This document shows, one piece after another, positions 16,822-25,019 of a stretch of 64,000 bases of DNA. Within the stretch, counting starts at the first letter, position 1, and each line of letters opens with the position of its first letter. This stretch comes from JANNBN01 sp963763885 (GTDB lineage Bacteria > Actinomycetota > Acidimicrobiia > Acidimicrobiales > JANYDT01), in the NCBI GenBank assembly GCA_963763885.1, contig CAVXQD010000003.1:186001-250000 (forward strand), written 5' to 3'. Below the pieces are notes generated by a model. The model searched no databases. It had not been told where the DNA came from and saw only the letters and a program-made list of their open reading frames with translations. The translations under genes were made by a program, and so were the position numbers.

Positions 16822-17248
16822 ATACCTCCCCAGCTCATGGGAGTGGGTCAGAAATCAAGTTGACGAATATGAATCGTCCGGTGGAGAGCGTGGGAACACG
16901 TTGCTTGAAACGGGTATGCCCATCATCGTGGTGACTACCAAGGGAGCCAGTAGCGGAGCGATTCGCAAGACTCCCCTGATGCGGGTGGAGCACGACGGTG
17001 CCTACGCGCTGGTGGCATCTATGGGTGGCGCTCCCAAGCACCCGTCGTGGTACCACAACCTGATGGCTCACCCACATGAGGTCCGGGTTCAAGATGGCCC
17101 TGAACCGTTCGACGTCGTCATCCGCGAGGTCACCGGCGACGAGAAGGCGCAGTGGTGGGACCGTGCGGTGGCTGCGTATCCGCCCTATGCCGAGTACCAG
17201 ATGAAAACCGAGCGGCAGATCCCGGTGTTCATCGCGTCTCGTCGTTAA
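16805..17248 (+). CDS. Ddn-like deazaflavin (F420)-dependent nitroreductase
   Basis: 147 residues of the split-barrel family typified by Mycobacterium tuberculosis Ddn. TTKGASSGAIRKTPLMRVEHDG binds the cofactor phosphate/deazaflavin, ALVASMGGAPKHPSWYHNLMAHP is the family's most conserved segment, and the gene ends RQIPVFIASRR. These enzymes use F420H2 to reduce quinones, nitro compounds or enones, often at the membrane through an N-terminal helix (here WEWVRNQVDEYESS). The start is ATG 16805 with GGAG 8 bases before it, inside the end of the tetR gene. It is more distant from the two other Ddn paralogues in the window than they are from each other. Confidence 0.9.
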   Translation: MSEPTEYLPSSWEWVRNQVDEYESSGGERGNTLLETGMPIIVVTTKGASSGAIRKTPLMRVEHDGAYALVASMGGAPKHPSWYHNLMAHPHEVRVQDGPEPFDVVIREVTGDEKAQWWDRAVAAYPPYAEYQMKTERQIPVFIASRR

Positions 17249-17694
17249 GCGCCAGGTCCGGGCAGAACCCGGATCTCGCGCACGTCGAGCGGTACCGAAC
17301 ACTCACCACAAACAACGACTGCTTGCATATCGTGGTCACATGGAGTGTGGTGAAGAACGATCGGTGATCCTTCGCTGCCGGTCAGCCAGCGGTCGCCCCA
17401 TGCCGCCATGGCAGCGAGGATGGGGTACGCATCGCGGCCCTTTTCGGTGAGGCGATACTCGTGGCGCACAGGATTGGACTGGTACTCAACGCGACGCATC
17501 ATGTCCTCATCGATCAGCGCGTTCAGCCGACGAGCGAGCATGTTTCGACCGATGCCCAGTGCTGCCTGGAAATCGTCGAAGCGGCGAGTGCCGAGACATG
17601 CCTCCCGAATCAAAATGAGGTTCCAGTGGTCGCCAAGCACCGAAGCGCTGCGGGCAATGGTGCAGGGCCAGTCGGACGTGTCAGTTCGCTTAAT
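17245..17694 (-). CDS. HxlR-family winged-helix regulator, possible ATT start
   Basis: HxlR domain of the usual kind: WPCTIARSASVLGDHWNLIL, then IREACLGTRRFDDFQAALGIGRNML, RRVEYQSNPVRHEYRLTEKGR and a C-terminal CxxC-like segment (VVCGECSVPLDVREIRVL). The first plain start codon (GTG 17640) would cut off the conserved WPCTIARS helix. The same frame continues upstream to a stop at 17701-17703, and the only plausible initiator in between is ATT 17694, giving a family-like N-terminus MKRTDTSDWPC. That start is inferred. Divergent from the thioesterase gene; the two stop codons with the Ddn gene overlap on the other side. Confidence 0.78.
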   Translation of the reverse strand: MKRTDTSDWPCTIARSASVLGDHWNLILIREACLGTRRFDDFQAALGIGRNMLARRLNALIDEDMMRRVEYQSNPVRHEYRLTEKGRDAYPILAAMAAWGDRWLTGSEGSPIVLHHTPCDHDMQAVVVCGECSVPLDVREIRVLPGPGA

Positions 17695-17733
17695 GCTCTG
17701 ACGTTAGCTGATCAGTTGCATAATGACACCCTC

Positions 17734-18216
17734 ATGAACAGTGCAAACGACCAGCACGGGGGAGCGCTCGACCAAACGGAGTTGTTCCGCAAACTCAGCG
17801 CGACGGCTTCGTTCAACGAATGGGCGCAATTCGACGTTGAGCGTGTTGTCGAAGGGGAATGTGATCTGCGCATGGTGTGGCGCAGCAACGACATGGGCCA
17901 GTACGCCGGATTTCTCCATGCGGGGGTCATCGCTGCTCTGCTTGACACCGCATGCGGTTTCGCCGCCGCCGCATCCGCCGGATCGGTGCTCTCATCGCAT
18001 TTCTCGATGAACTGTCTTGCTCCGGCGATCGGGGAATCTTTCCTCGCGACCGGCCGGGTGATCAAGGCAGGTCGGTCACAGATCTTCTGTAGTGGGGAGC
18101 TGCGAGCAGTCCGTGGTGACCACACAAAGCTGGTGGCAACGGCGAACACAATCCTCGTTCCTTCGAACGTGCCCATCGCCTTGCCCGGCTCGCCTACTGC
18201 GACGCCCTCGGCTTAG
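17734..18216 (+). CDS. PaaI-like hotdog thioesterase
   Basis: 160 residues with the hotdog-fold motif GFLHAGVIAALLDTACGFAA, which contains the catalytic Asp/His neighbourhood of PaaI/YbgC-type acyl-CoA thioesterases, followed by SSHFSMNCLAPAIGESFLATG and AGRSQIFCSGELRAV. It probably hydrolyses an aromatic or medium-chain acyl-CoA in the cytoplasm. The ATG at 17734 is chosen because homology begins soon after it. It is divergent from the HxlR regulator, which may control it; CTGATCAG at 17708-17715 is a small palindrome between them. Confidence 0.85.
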   Translation: MNSANDQHGGALDQTELFRKLSATASFNEWAQFDVERVVEGECDLRMVWRSNDMGQYAGFLHAGVIAALLDTACGFAAAASAGSVLSSHFSMNCLAPAIGESFLATGRVIKAGRSQIFCSGELRAVRGDHTKLVATANTILVPSNVPIALPGSPTATPSA

Positions 18217-18278
18217 CCGTAGAAGTAAGCGCTAGAGGTAAGCAGTGGCGCTAACCAGCAGTCGGCGCTTTGCGACTG

Positions 18279-18746
18279 TTACCCGGCCCGACGTTCGAGG
18301 ACAGCCACAGGGATGCGACGTTCGGTGTAGCTCTGGTAGGAGTCGAAACCGGGGTAGCGCTTGACTGCCAGGTTCCAGCACTCATCCCTCTCTGGGCCTT
18401 CGGCCAATTCTCGGACGGAAACCGGGTAACGGTCAGCGCCGACCTGAACGACGCCGCCACCGGCGGCAATCAGGTTCTTGTACCAATTTGGGGTGGTTGG
18501 CACACCGCCGCCTGAGCCAGTCACGATGAGGTCGTGTCCACGCGGCACGTGAATCAACATGACCGGGCGTATCTCGCCGCTCTTGCGCCCCTTGACTTCG
18601 AGCAGGAAGCAAGGAAAACCCATAAATTTGTTGCCCTTGCGGCCGTCGGTCTTGCGGTACTTCTCGACCTGGCGTTGGGTGCCGGACCGGCCCATTCCCG
18701 GAAACCGAGTGTTGATGATGTTGGAGACTCTCGACGACAACGACAT
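18279..18746 (-). CDS. Ddn-like deazaflavin-dependent nitroreductase
   Basis: 155 residues. GRKSGEIRPVMLIHVPRGHD, then LIVTGSGGGVPTTPNWYKNL with IAAGGGVVQVG, is the F420-binding split barrel; the N-terminal helix (VSNIINTRFPGMG) may attach to the membrane. It ends SYQSYTERRIPVAVLERRAG, nearly the same as the Ddn at 34844, so the two are true paralogues. It is divergent from an SDR gene with a 103-base gap; the homologous pair at 34116-35329 is arranged as a tandem operon instead. Confidence 0.9.
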   Translation of the reverse strand: MSLSSRVSNIINTRFPGMGRSGTQRQVEKYRKTDGRKGNKFMGFPCFLLEVKGRKSGEIRPVMLIHVPRGHDLIVTGSGGGVPTTPNWYKNLIAAGGGVVQVGADRYPVSVRELAEGPERDECWNLAVKRYPGFDSYQSYTERRIPVAVLERRAG

Positions 18747-18849
18747 GTGAGGAGCGTACCGTCTTCTGTACCGTTCAGTTCAGAACCTGCGTGGGTTAGT
18801 TTCATCACACAACTGAGTGGGCCGCGCCCGCCTGACCGTGGAGGTCTAG

Positions 18850-19557
18850 ATGGAAGTCAAGGGAACAATTGCGCTCGTGACAGGAGCAAACCGAGGACTC
18901 GGCGCGTCGTTCTGTCGTGCGCTGCTCGAACAAGGCGCAGCGAAGGTTTACGGCGGGGCCCGCGACGTATCCAGCGTCCGCATCCCCGGCGTCGAGCCGA
19001 TCCGTCTTGACATCACTTCGCCCGCCGACATCAATGCAGCGGTTCGTTCCTGCGGCGACGTGATGTTGCTGATCAACAACGCGGGCATCAGTACCGGAAC
19101 GTCTGTCTTGGCAAATGGCTTCGCTGAAAACTACCGACGCGAGTTCGACACCAACGTGCTTGGGACAATGGAAATGAGTCGCGCGTTCGCACCAGTCCTG
19201 GGCGCCAATGGGGGAGGAGGAATCGTCAACGTTCTGTCGGTTCTCTCTTGGGTCCACATGCCGCAAACGGCTGTGTATTGCGCGTCGAAGGCGGCGTCGT
19301 GGGCCTTCACTAACAGCCTTCGTCAAGATCTTCAGGGCCAGGGCACACAGGTGCTTGCGCTGCATGTTGGCCTGATGGACACCGATATGGCTGCTGGATC
19401 GGACCGGCCCAAATCGTCACCCGACGACGTTGCAAACCAAGTGCTGCGTGGCTTGGTCTCGGGCGCTCACGAGGTTTTGGCCGACGACACAAGCCAATTT
19501 GTTCGAGCTGCCCTGTCAGGTGAACTTGGCGACTTGTATCCGGTGCTTTCAACGTGA
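18850..19557 (+). CDS. Short-chain dehydrogenase/reductase
   Basis: 235 residues, classical SDR. Cofactor motif TGANRGLG (11-18), DIT after strand 4, NNAGIS, catalytic Ser in NVLSVLSWV and YxxxK in YCASKAA. VGLMDTDMAA follows strand 6 in place of the common PGxxxT. It is a close paralogue of the SDR at 34116, sharing the same unusual 'LSVLS' active-site strand and the C-terminal HEVLADDTSQFVRAALS element. The substrate is unknown; such single-domain SDRs reduce carbonyls or oxidise alcohols with NADP(H). ATG 18850 follows GAGG at 18840. Confidence 0.9.
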   Translation: MEVKGTIALVTGANRGLGASFCRALLEQGAAKVYGGARDVSSVRIPGVEPIRLDITSPADINAAVRSCGDVMLLINNAGISTGTSVLANGFAENYRREFDTNVLGTMEMSRAFAPVLGANGGGGIVNVLSVLSWVHMPQTAVYCASKAASWAFTNSLRQDLQGQGTQVLALHVGLMDTDMAAGSDRPKSSPDDVANQVLRGLVSGAHEVLADDTSQFVRAALSGELGDLYPVLST

Positions 19558-19582
19558 CCACCTCGAAACCCAGAGGCGTCTA

Positions 19583-20209
19583 CTACTCCTTCAACCGCCA
19601 GGACTCGACCGCTGCATGGGCAGCGTCGAAATGCGCCGCGATTTCTAACGGGTCAGCTCCGGCGCGCATCAGAACGCTGACGCCGAGTGTGAGGGACAAC
19701 ATCAGCGCAACGGCTCCAGGCACGACCTCGCCGGAGATTTCGCCGAGGACGAAGGCGCGCTCTAACGGCTGGCGAATCAGGCTCCTGAGCGATTCTCTGA
19801 AATCCGCGTTCGCCTCTTCCGCTTCCTCAATGTTCGACCCAAGCTCCACCATTGCGTTTACTGCAAGACAACCTTGACGTCCCCAAATTGAGAGGCATTC
19901 GCCTTGTTGCAGGTCAAGGGCTCGGTGGAGGTCGTCGAGCCCCAGCGTCCCATGTCCGAGAATCTCGGCCACTCCCGCTAAGCGGAGGCGTTTGTACCGT
20001 TCGAGCGCCTGTCGGAAGATCCCTTGTTTGGACCCGAAAGCACTATAAAGGCTCGACTTGCTGAGCCCGGTAGAGCGCTCAAGGTCGGCGACGGAAGAAC
20101 CTTCGAAGCCATGGGTGCGGAACAGTTCAATTGCGTTGTCGAGGACCTGGCCAACATCGAATTCGCGCGGTCGACCTGAAGGCCGCGAGACGCGCACGGC
20201 ACCTGACAT
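19583..20209 (-). CDS. TetR/AcrR-family regulator, paralogue of the one at 13705
   Basis: 208 residues from ATG 20209 (MSGAVRVSRPSGRPRE). HTH: VLDNAIELFRTHGFEGSSVA, then DLERSTGLSKSSLYSAFGSKQGIF. The ligand domain parallels the 13705 protein throughout (QGCLAVNAMVELG and DAAHAAVESWRL versus QGCLAINVMAELG and AAAHAVVESWRI). It is convergent with the SDR and divergent from the ferritin-like operon, so it may control either. A GTTC/GAAC dyad at about 18774-18787 in front of the SDR is a possible site, but weak. Confidence 0.88.
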   Translation of the reverse strand: MSGAVRVSRPSGRPREFDVGQVLDNAIELFRTHGFEGSSVADLERSTGLSKSSLYSAFGSKQGIFRQALERYKRLRLAGVAEILGHGTLGLDDLHRALDLQQGECLSIWGRQGCLAVNAMVELGSNIEEAEEANADFRESLRSLIRQPLERAFVLGEISGEVVPGAVALMLSLTLGVSVLMRAGADPLEIAAHFDAAHAAVESWRLKE

Positions 20210-20265
20210 GTGAGCGAGCGTAACCGGGTCCCCTTGCGCTGCGGTCCCGAACAGGCGCGTCCGGC

Positions 20266-20294
20266 TTGACACCCGGTGTGGCGTTTGCCACGAT
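20266..20294 (+). promoter_or_regulatory. Possible promoter of the ferritin-like operon
   Basis: TTGACA (20266-20271) is followed after 17 bases by CACGAT (20289-20294), a weak -10. The position, about 90 bases before the ATG at 20386 and divergent from the tetR gene, is reasonable. The -10 match is poor, so this is tentative. Confidence 0.3.
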
Positions 20295-20385
20295 TCAGCG
20301 GGTTCTATCATGCAACCCACTTTCCGGACCAGCCAGCGCACGCAGGACAGGCCCGCATCTCTTGCCAAATCTGAGGAGACCCAAC

Positions 20386-21507
20386 ATGGCGATGACCGAG
20401 CAAGAACTGCCAGACGCAGCCGTCATGAACGAGACAATCGTTCACGTCAACGACAACGCCCCAAGAACGTTTCTCTGGGACTACGAGCGGTCACGGCCGC
20501 AGCTCGTGACGCTCTACAACAAGGCGATGTCCTCACAGTGGTCAAGCGTCACGGACTTGGACTGGTCCACCCCGGTTGACCCGGAGAGCCTGATCGAGTG
20601 GCAAGGCTCCACAATGCTGCTGGCCAAAGCAGCCAAGGAACTTCCCGGCTCTCCTATCGCATCGTGGGGTGACAAGGAATTCAAGAGCCTTGGAATCGAG
20701 GCGCTCACTGCACAGATGAGCCAGTTTGTGCACGGAGAACAGGGTGCGATGTTGGCGGCCGCAAAAATTGTCGGCACCGTGCCGTGGATGGACGCGAAGT
20801 ACTACGCAGCCACCCAAACCATGGACGAGGCTCGTCACACCGAGGTATTCCAGCGCTACCTCAAAGAGAAACTCACTGAACCGTACGAAATGGGCCCGTA
20901 CCTGAAGGGTCAGGTGTTCGGGCTACTGGAAGACTCGCGTTGGGACATCGCGTATCTCGGCATGCAGATCATTATCGAGAGCCTCGCGCTCGCGGCATTC
21001 GGAGAAATGCTGCGCCGTACTGAGGAGCCGCTCCTCCGCAAGCTCCTCCGCTACGTCTTGGCCGACGAAGCGCGCCACGTCGCCTTCGGCATCCTCAGCC
21101 TTGGCGAGTTCTACCGAGACCTCAGCGAAGCCGAACTCAAGGAGCGCCAAGACTTTCTGGCGGAGAACACCGGCCGCAATCGGGCACGGGCGGCACTGCC
21201 TGAAATGTGGGAAAGGCTCGGCGTCAATTTCGAGCAAATCATGCCGTACCTCACCGAGGCCTCACACTCCATCGGTCTCGACCCCACTGCTGGATTCCAA
21301 AAGGCTTTTCTGTCAAAGCTGGTTCCAAATGTTCGCAAGCTTGGATTGCTCGATGCAAACAATGGCCACCTTCGTCGGCTCTGGGCAGAAGGTGGATTTC
21401 TTGAGTACGAGTTCGAAAGCGACACGTCCGACGACTACAGCAGCTATGACGCCGTCGCTGCCGATCGGGCCGCATCCCAAACCGCCATGGCATCAGCCGA
21501 CGCATGA
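20386..21507 (+). CDS. Ferritin-like di-iron protein (oxygenase-type)
   Basis: 373 residues, helical, with four carboxylate/His metal motifs of the ribonucleotide-reductase-R2-like/AurF-like fold: FVHGEQGAML, TQTMDEARHTEVF (ExxH), IIIESLALAAFGEM and VLADEARHVAFGIL (ExxH). Such proteins bind a di-iron centre and activate O2 for hydroxylation, N-oxygenation or C-C cleavage. The ATG at 20386 has GAGGAG 8 bases upstream. It is the first gene of a tight five-gene operon; its stop overlaps the next start by 4 bases. The acidic, Ser/Ala-rich tail (DTSDDYSSYD) is probably disordered. The substrate is unknown. Confidence 0.85.
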   Translation: MAMTEQELPDAAVMNETIVHVNDNAPRTFLWDYERSRPQLVTLYNKAMSSQWSSVTDLDWSTPVDPESLIEWQGSTMLLAKAAKELPGSPIASWGDKEFKSLGIEALTAQMSQFVHGEQGAMLAAAKIVGTVPWMDAKYYAATQTMDEARHTEVFQRYLKEKLTEPYEMGPYLKGQVFGLLEDSRWDIAYLGMQIIIESLALAAFGEMLRRTEEPLLRKLLRYVLADEARHVAFGILSLGEFYRDLSEAELKERQDFLAENTGRNRARAALPEMWERLGVNFEQIMPYLTEASHSIGLDPTAGFQKAFLSKLVPNVRKLGLLDANNGHLRRLWAEGGFLEYEFESDTSDDYSSYDAVAADRAASQTAMASADA

Positions 21508-23279
21508 ACACCGACTCGACCAGTCACTCGTCTGACGAACTGACAGCACCACTTCCCAACGACCCACCTTCACACCGTTTCCGGGTGTGGTCCAGAGGAA
21601 ACATCGGCGAGGTGTTCCCCGATCCAATCTCCCCGCTGAACGCCACCGCGGGGTTCCTGCACATGCTGGAACCCGGCTGGCGGCTGGCCATGGAAGAGAC
21701 CCGCACCATTCTTCCGGAGGACTGGGAACCCGACGTCCCGCACATTCCAATCGCATGTTTCGGCGGTTACCTGTTCCTGAATCTTTCCGTGTCGCGCCTT
21801 GCGGGTTTCCGGTTTGGGCTGACACCAGAGGCCATCGATCAGCAATTCAACGGCGGGTCTGCAGATACGCCTTCGTATGCCAGCGAGGCGCGCCCGTCCG
21901 ACGTTAACCCCGCGGCTACGGCCGCAGCGTTCGAGTGGCTGATCGGTGAAGTGCTGCCAACATCTGACCTCGCTCGTTTCGACGCACAACGAGCTGCTGT
22001 CGAAGCAATTGTGCAATCCCGACCCGACCTTGGGAAAGCGACAGACACGGAACTTCTCGACCGGATCATCGGGTTTGACGATCTCTTCCTCAAGCTCTGG
22101 CAAAGCCACATTCTCGCAACCAACGTGAGCGTGATTGGTCTCGACGGATGTTCCACCGCGGCAACTTCTGCGGGTCGGCCTGAACTGGCGTTGGCGCTCA
22201 CCAGCGGACTTGGCGCCGTTGACTCTGCTGGCGCGTCGATTGATATGTGGCCGCTCAGTCGGACCATTCGTGACTCTGACCATCTCACCAAACTGTTCGA
22301 TTCTGCAAAGGCCTCCATCTGGTCAACGCTCACGTCTGATGACCATCTGGAGTCTCGAGCCTTTACGCGCGATGTTGAAACGTTCCTGGCGGTTTGGGGT
22401 TTTCGAGGACCGAACGAGTTCGAGCTCCGCAGCGCAACCTGGGGCACAAGTCCCGACATCCTGATGGCGGCCCTGTCGTCAATGCGTCATGCGATCGATG
22501 TGAACTCCCCACAGGCCGGCGCTGAACGTCAGGCAGGCGAACGTCAGCGTTCAATTGACCTCGTTTCCGAGGCGCTCGCCGACAAACCCGCCGACCTGGG
22601 ACAGTTCCTGTCCTTTCTTCACATCGCACAAATGTTCATTCGCGCCAGGGAACGGGCTCGGATGACGGTCGGCATGTTGCTGCACGAGCAGCGGGTGGCC
22701 ATCCTTGAGCTGGGTATGCGCGCTCACGCCCGCGGGCATTCGCCGTGCGGCGAGCTGATCTTCATGCTGACTCGCGACGAACTGTGCAGCTACGTTGCCG
22801 GCAACCACTCAGCATTCGTTGACACGGAGGAACGTCAGGATCGCTATCTTGCGATCTTCGACCGAGTGCCGCCGTTCGTGTTCGTCGGACAGCCCCCGCC
22901 CGTCTCGCAGTGGCTGTATCGATCAGACGCAGCTTCACTGCCCAAGCTGACGGTCGGCGAAACGCTCAACGGGATTGGAGGATCGTCCGGGTCTATAACC
23001 GGCGTTGTCCGGATCGTGACAGATCCAACGGATCCGTGGGGACTGGAGGCCGGCGAGATCTTGGTTGCGCCAATCACTGATCCGGCATGGACACCCCTGT
23101 TCATTGCTGCCGGTGGAGTGGTGTGCGAGGTCGGAGCACCGGCTTCGCATGCCGCTATCGTCAGCCGTGAACTTGGCATTCCCTGCGTTGTCTCGGTGCC
23201 CGGTGCTTGCAGTCGACTTACCGACGGCATGCTCGTGGAGCTTGATGGCGCTGCCGGCACGGTGCGTCGACTTGCGTGA
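21504..23279 (+). CDS. PEP-utilising-enzyme swivel-domain protein without ATP-grasp
   Basis: 591 residues. The N-terminus WSRGNIGEVFPDPISPLNAT resembles the segment after the ATP-grasp domain in PEP synthase/rifampin-phosphotransferase-like proteins. The C-terminal 100 residues are the mobile phosphohistidine domain, ILVAPITDPAWTPLFIAAGG, then ASHAAIVSRELGIPCVVSVPG with the phospho-accepting His near residue 549. No ATP-grasp domain and no PEP-binding TIM barrel are visible. It may work with a separate ATP-grasp partner or have lost catalysis. Its ATG overlaps the ferritin-like stop (ATGA), indicating coupled synthesis. Confidence 0.82.
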   Translation: MNTDSTSHSSDELTAPLPNDPPSHRFRVWSRGNIGEVFPDPISPLNATAGFLHMLEPGWRLAMEETRTILPEDWEPDVPHIPIACFGGYLFLNLSVSRLAGFRFGLTPEAIDQQFNGGSADTPSYASEARPSDVNPAATAAAFEWLIGEVLPTSDLARFDAQRAAVEAIVQSRPDLGKATDTELLDRIIGFDDLFLKLWQSHILATNVSVIGLDGCSTAATSAGRPELALALTSGLGAVDSAGASIDMWPLSRTIRDSDHLTKLFDSAKASIWSTLTSDDHLESRAFTRDVETFLAVWGFRGPNEFELRSATWGTSPDILMAALSSMRHAIDVNSPQAGAERQAGERQRSIDLVSEALADKPADLGQFLSFLHIAQMFIRARERARMTVGMLLHEQRVAILELGMRAHARGHSPCGELIFMLTRDELCSYVAGNHSAFVDTEERQDRYLAIFDRVPPFVFVGQPPPVSQWLYRSDAASLPKLTVGETLNGIGGSSGSITGVVRIVTDPTDPWGLEAGEILVAPITDPAWTPLFIAAGGVVCEVGAPASHAAIVSRELGIPCVVSVPGACSRLTDGMLVELDGAAGTVRRLA

Positions 23280-23300
23280 GCTGACAGGGGTCGCGCGGCT

Positions 23301-23975
23301 GTGGACCTGATCCTTGTCCGTCACGGACTACCAGAACGCGTTATCGCACAAGCTGGCGCTGCAGACCCTCATCTCAACGAGACCGGTCGCAAGCAGGCCG
23401 ATGCGCTCGGCGAATATTTGGCAGCCGAACACATCGATGCCGTCTGGACATCGCCGATGAACCGCGCCCGAGACACTGCCCAACCGCTAACAGAACGGCT
23501 CCGTCTCGTTTCTCGGGTCCACGACGATCTCGCTGAATGGGATCGAGAATCCGCTGAGTACATCCCCGTCGAAGAACTGAAAGCCACCAACGACCCTCGG
23601 TGGATCGCTCTGCAGACCGGGGAATGGACCGGCAACATCGATCCGCTGGAATTCCAAAGCAAGGTCGTGGCGGCCATCGACCAGATCATCAGTACACATA
23701 CCGGCCAACGAGTAGTCGTCGTCTGCCACGCTGGCGTGATCGGAACGTACCTCGCCCACATTCTCCAGTACGCAAAGCCAGGCGGGTTCTTCCATCCGGA
23801 ATACACGTCCATCCATCGGGTGATCGCATCAGCGCGTGGACATCGCACCATCAAGACGTTGAACGAGACCACCCACCTGTACGTGCGCGGTTCCTCTGAC
23901 GCAACTCCGACGACAGCTTCAACCGCTACACCTTCGTCGACAACACCTCCTTCGACAACACAAAGGACAACATGA
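23301..23975 (+). CDS. Histidine phosphatase (phosphoglycerate-mutase-like)
   Basis: 224 residues. LILVRHGLPE supplies the catalytic RHG, VWTSPMNRARDTAQPL the second Arg, and VVVVCHAGVIGTYL the second catalytic His. The branch-1 histidine phosphatase core is complete by about residue 195. It is followed by a low-complexity Thr/Ser/Pro tail (about 200-224) unusual for this family. GTG 23301 starts at the conserved first strand. Third gene of the operon; its stop overlaps the next ATG by 4 bases. It could dephosphorylate a product of the neighbouring swivel-domain protein, but that is only suggested by position. Confidence 0.88.
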   Translation: MDLILVRHGLPERVIAQAGAADPHLNETGRKQADALGEYLAAEHIDAVWTSPMNRARDTAQPLTERLRLVSRVHDDLAEWDRESAEYIPVEELKATNDPRWIALQTGEWTGNIDPLEFQSKVVAAIDQIISTHTGQRVVVVCHAGVIGTYLAHILQYAKPGGFFHPEYTSIHRVIASARGHRTIKTLNETTHLYVRGSSDATPTTASTATPSSTTPPSTTQRTT

Positions 23976-25009
23976 AACTCTGCACGATGCTGACCTTCGA
24001 CGGCGATCCCGTTCGCCTGGCGGCAAAGGTCCGAGATTTGGAATCGGCTGGGGTCGACATGGTCCTCGTTCCCGAGATCTACGGATTCGACCAAGTCACC
24101 GTTCTCGGCTTCGTCGCCGCGAAAACGGAGCGAATTGAACTGATGACGGGAATCGCCAACGTCTACTCCCGATCCCCGGCGCTGATCGCCCAGACGGCAG
24201 CCACCATCGATGCGATATCGGGAGGCAGGTTCACGCTGGGCCTCGGGACGTCCGGGGCGCAAGTGGTCGAGGGCTGGCATGGAGTCGCGTTCGCCAAGCC
24301 ACTGGGGCGGACGCGTGACACCATCGACATCTGCCGCAAAGTCTGGTCTGGCGACAAGGTCATCCACGACGGGAAAGCAGTCACGTTGCCGTTGCCAGCT
24401 GATGTCGGAACGGGGCTTGGCAAGCCGTTGAAGTTCATGAACCACATCACCCGTTCCGACATCCCCATCGTCGTTGCGTCAATCGGACCCAGCAACGTAG
24501 AGATGACTGCCGAAGTTGCAAACGGTTGGCAGCCCATCCACTTTGTGCCCGACCGTTTCGAGCGTGTCTGGGGCGATGCGCTTCGCTCCGGCTACACCAA
24601 ACGATCGGAGCACTTGGGACCATTGGCAATCTTCGGTGATGCACACCTCACAATCGGCGAAGGGCGTGAAGTCGACGAGGCGCGCAACGCTGCTCGCAAC
24701 GCAATTGGCTTCTACGTCGGTGGCATGGGGGCGAAGTCCAAAAACTATTACAACGATCTTTTCTGCCGCTACGGCTGGGAAGCGGAAGCAGAAAAGATCC
24801 AGGACCTGTTCTTGGGAGGCAAACGGGCCGAAGCAATGGCAGCCGTCCCGGACGAGTACCTCGACACTGCCACGTTGATCGGACCCGAAGACCACGTGCG
24901 TTCCCGTCTCGGCGTGTACAAAGAAGTGGGGGTCACGCACCTCATTGCGAACGCAACCGGTGCAAAACCAATTGACGACCTTGCTGCAGTCAAAGCCTGG
25001 ATCAGCTGA
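23972..25009 (+). CDS. LLM-class F420-dependent oxidoreductase
   Basis: 345 residues, a luciferase-like monooxygenase TIM barrel of the F420-dependent subgroup. Characteristic segments are VDMVLVPEIYGFDQVTVLGF, ELMTGIANVYSRSPALIAQT, SGGRFTLGLGTSGAQVVEGW and the HGVAFAKPLGRTRDTIDICR element shared with F420-binding members. The N-terminus LCTMLTFDGDP lacks a signal peptide, so the protein is cytoplasmic. It probably transfers hydride between F420 and an alcohol, aldehyde or enone. It is similar to the LLM protein at 35908. Fourth gene of the operon, coupled to the phosphatase. Confidence 0.9.
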   Translation: MKLCTMLTFDGDPVRLAAKVRDLESAGVDMVLVPEIYGFDQVTVLGFVAAKTERIELMTGIANVYSRSPALIAQTAATIDAISGGRFTLGLGTSGAQVVEGWHGVAFAKPLGRTRDTIDICRKVWSGDKVIHDGKAVTLPLPADVGTGLGKPLKFMNHITRSDIPIVVASIGPSNVEMTAEVANGWQPIHFVPDRFERVWGDALRSGYTKRSEHLGPLAIFGDAHLTIGEGREVDEARNAARNAIGFYVGGMGAKSKNYYNDLFCRYGWEAEAEKIQDLFLGGKRAEAMAAVPDEYLDTATLIGPEDHVRSRLGVYKEVGVTHLIANATGAKPIDDLAAVKAWIS

Positions 25010-25019
25010 AGGTGCCCCG

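Noticed and set aside
18774..18787. GTTC-6-GAAC dyad between the Ddn and SDR genes as an operator
   Set aside because: Arms are only 4 bp and no second copy was found, so it was not listed as a feature.
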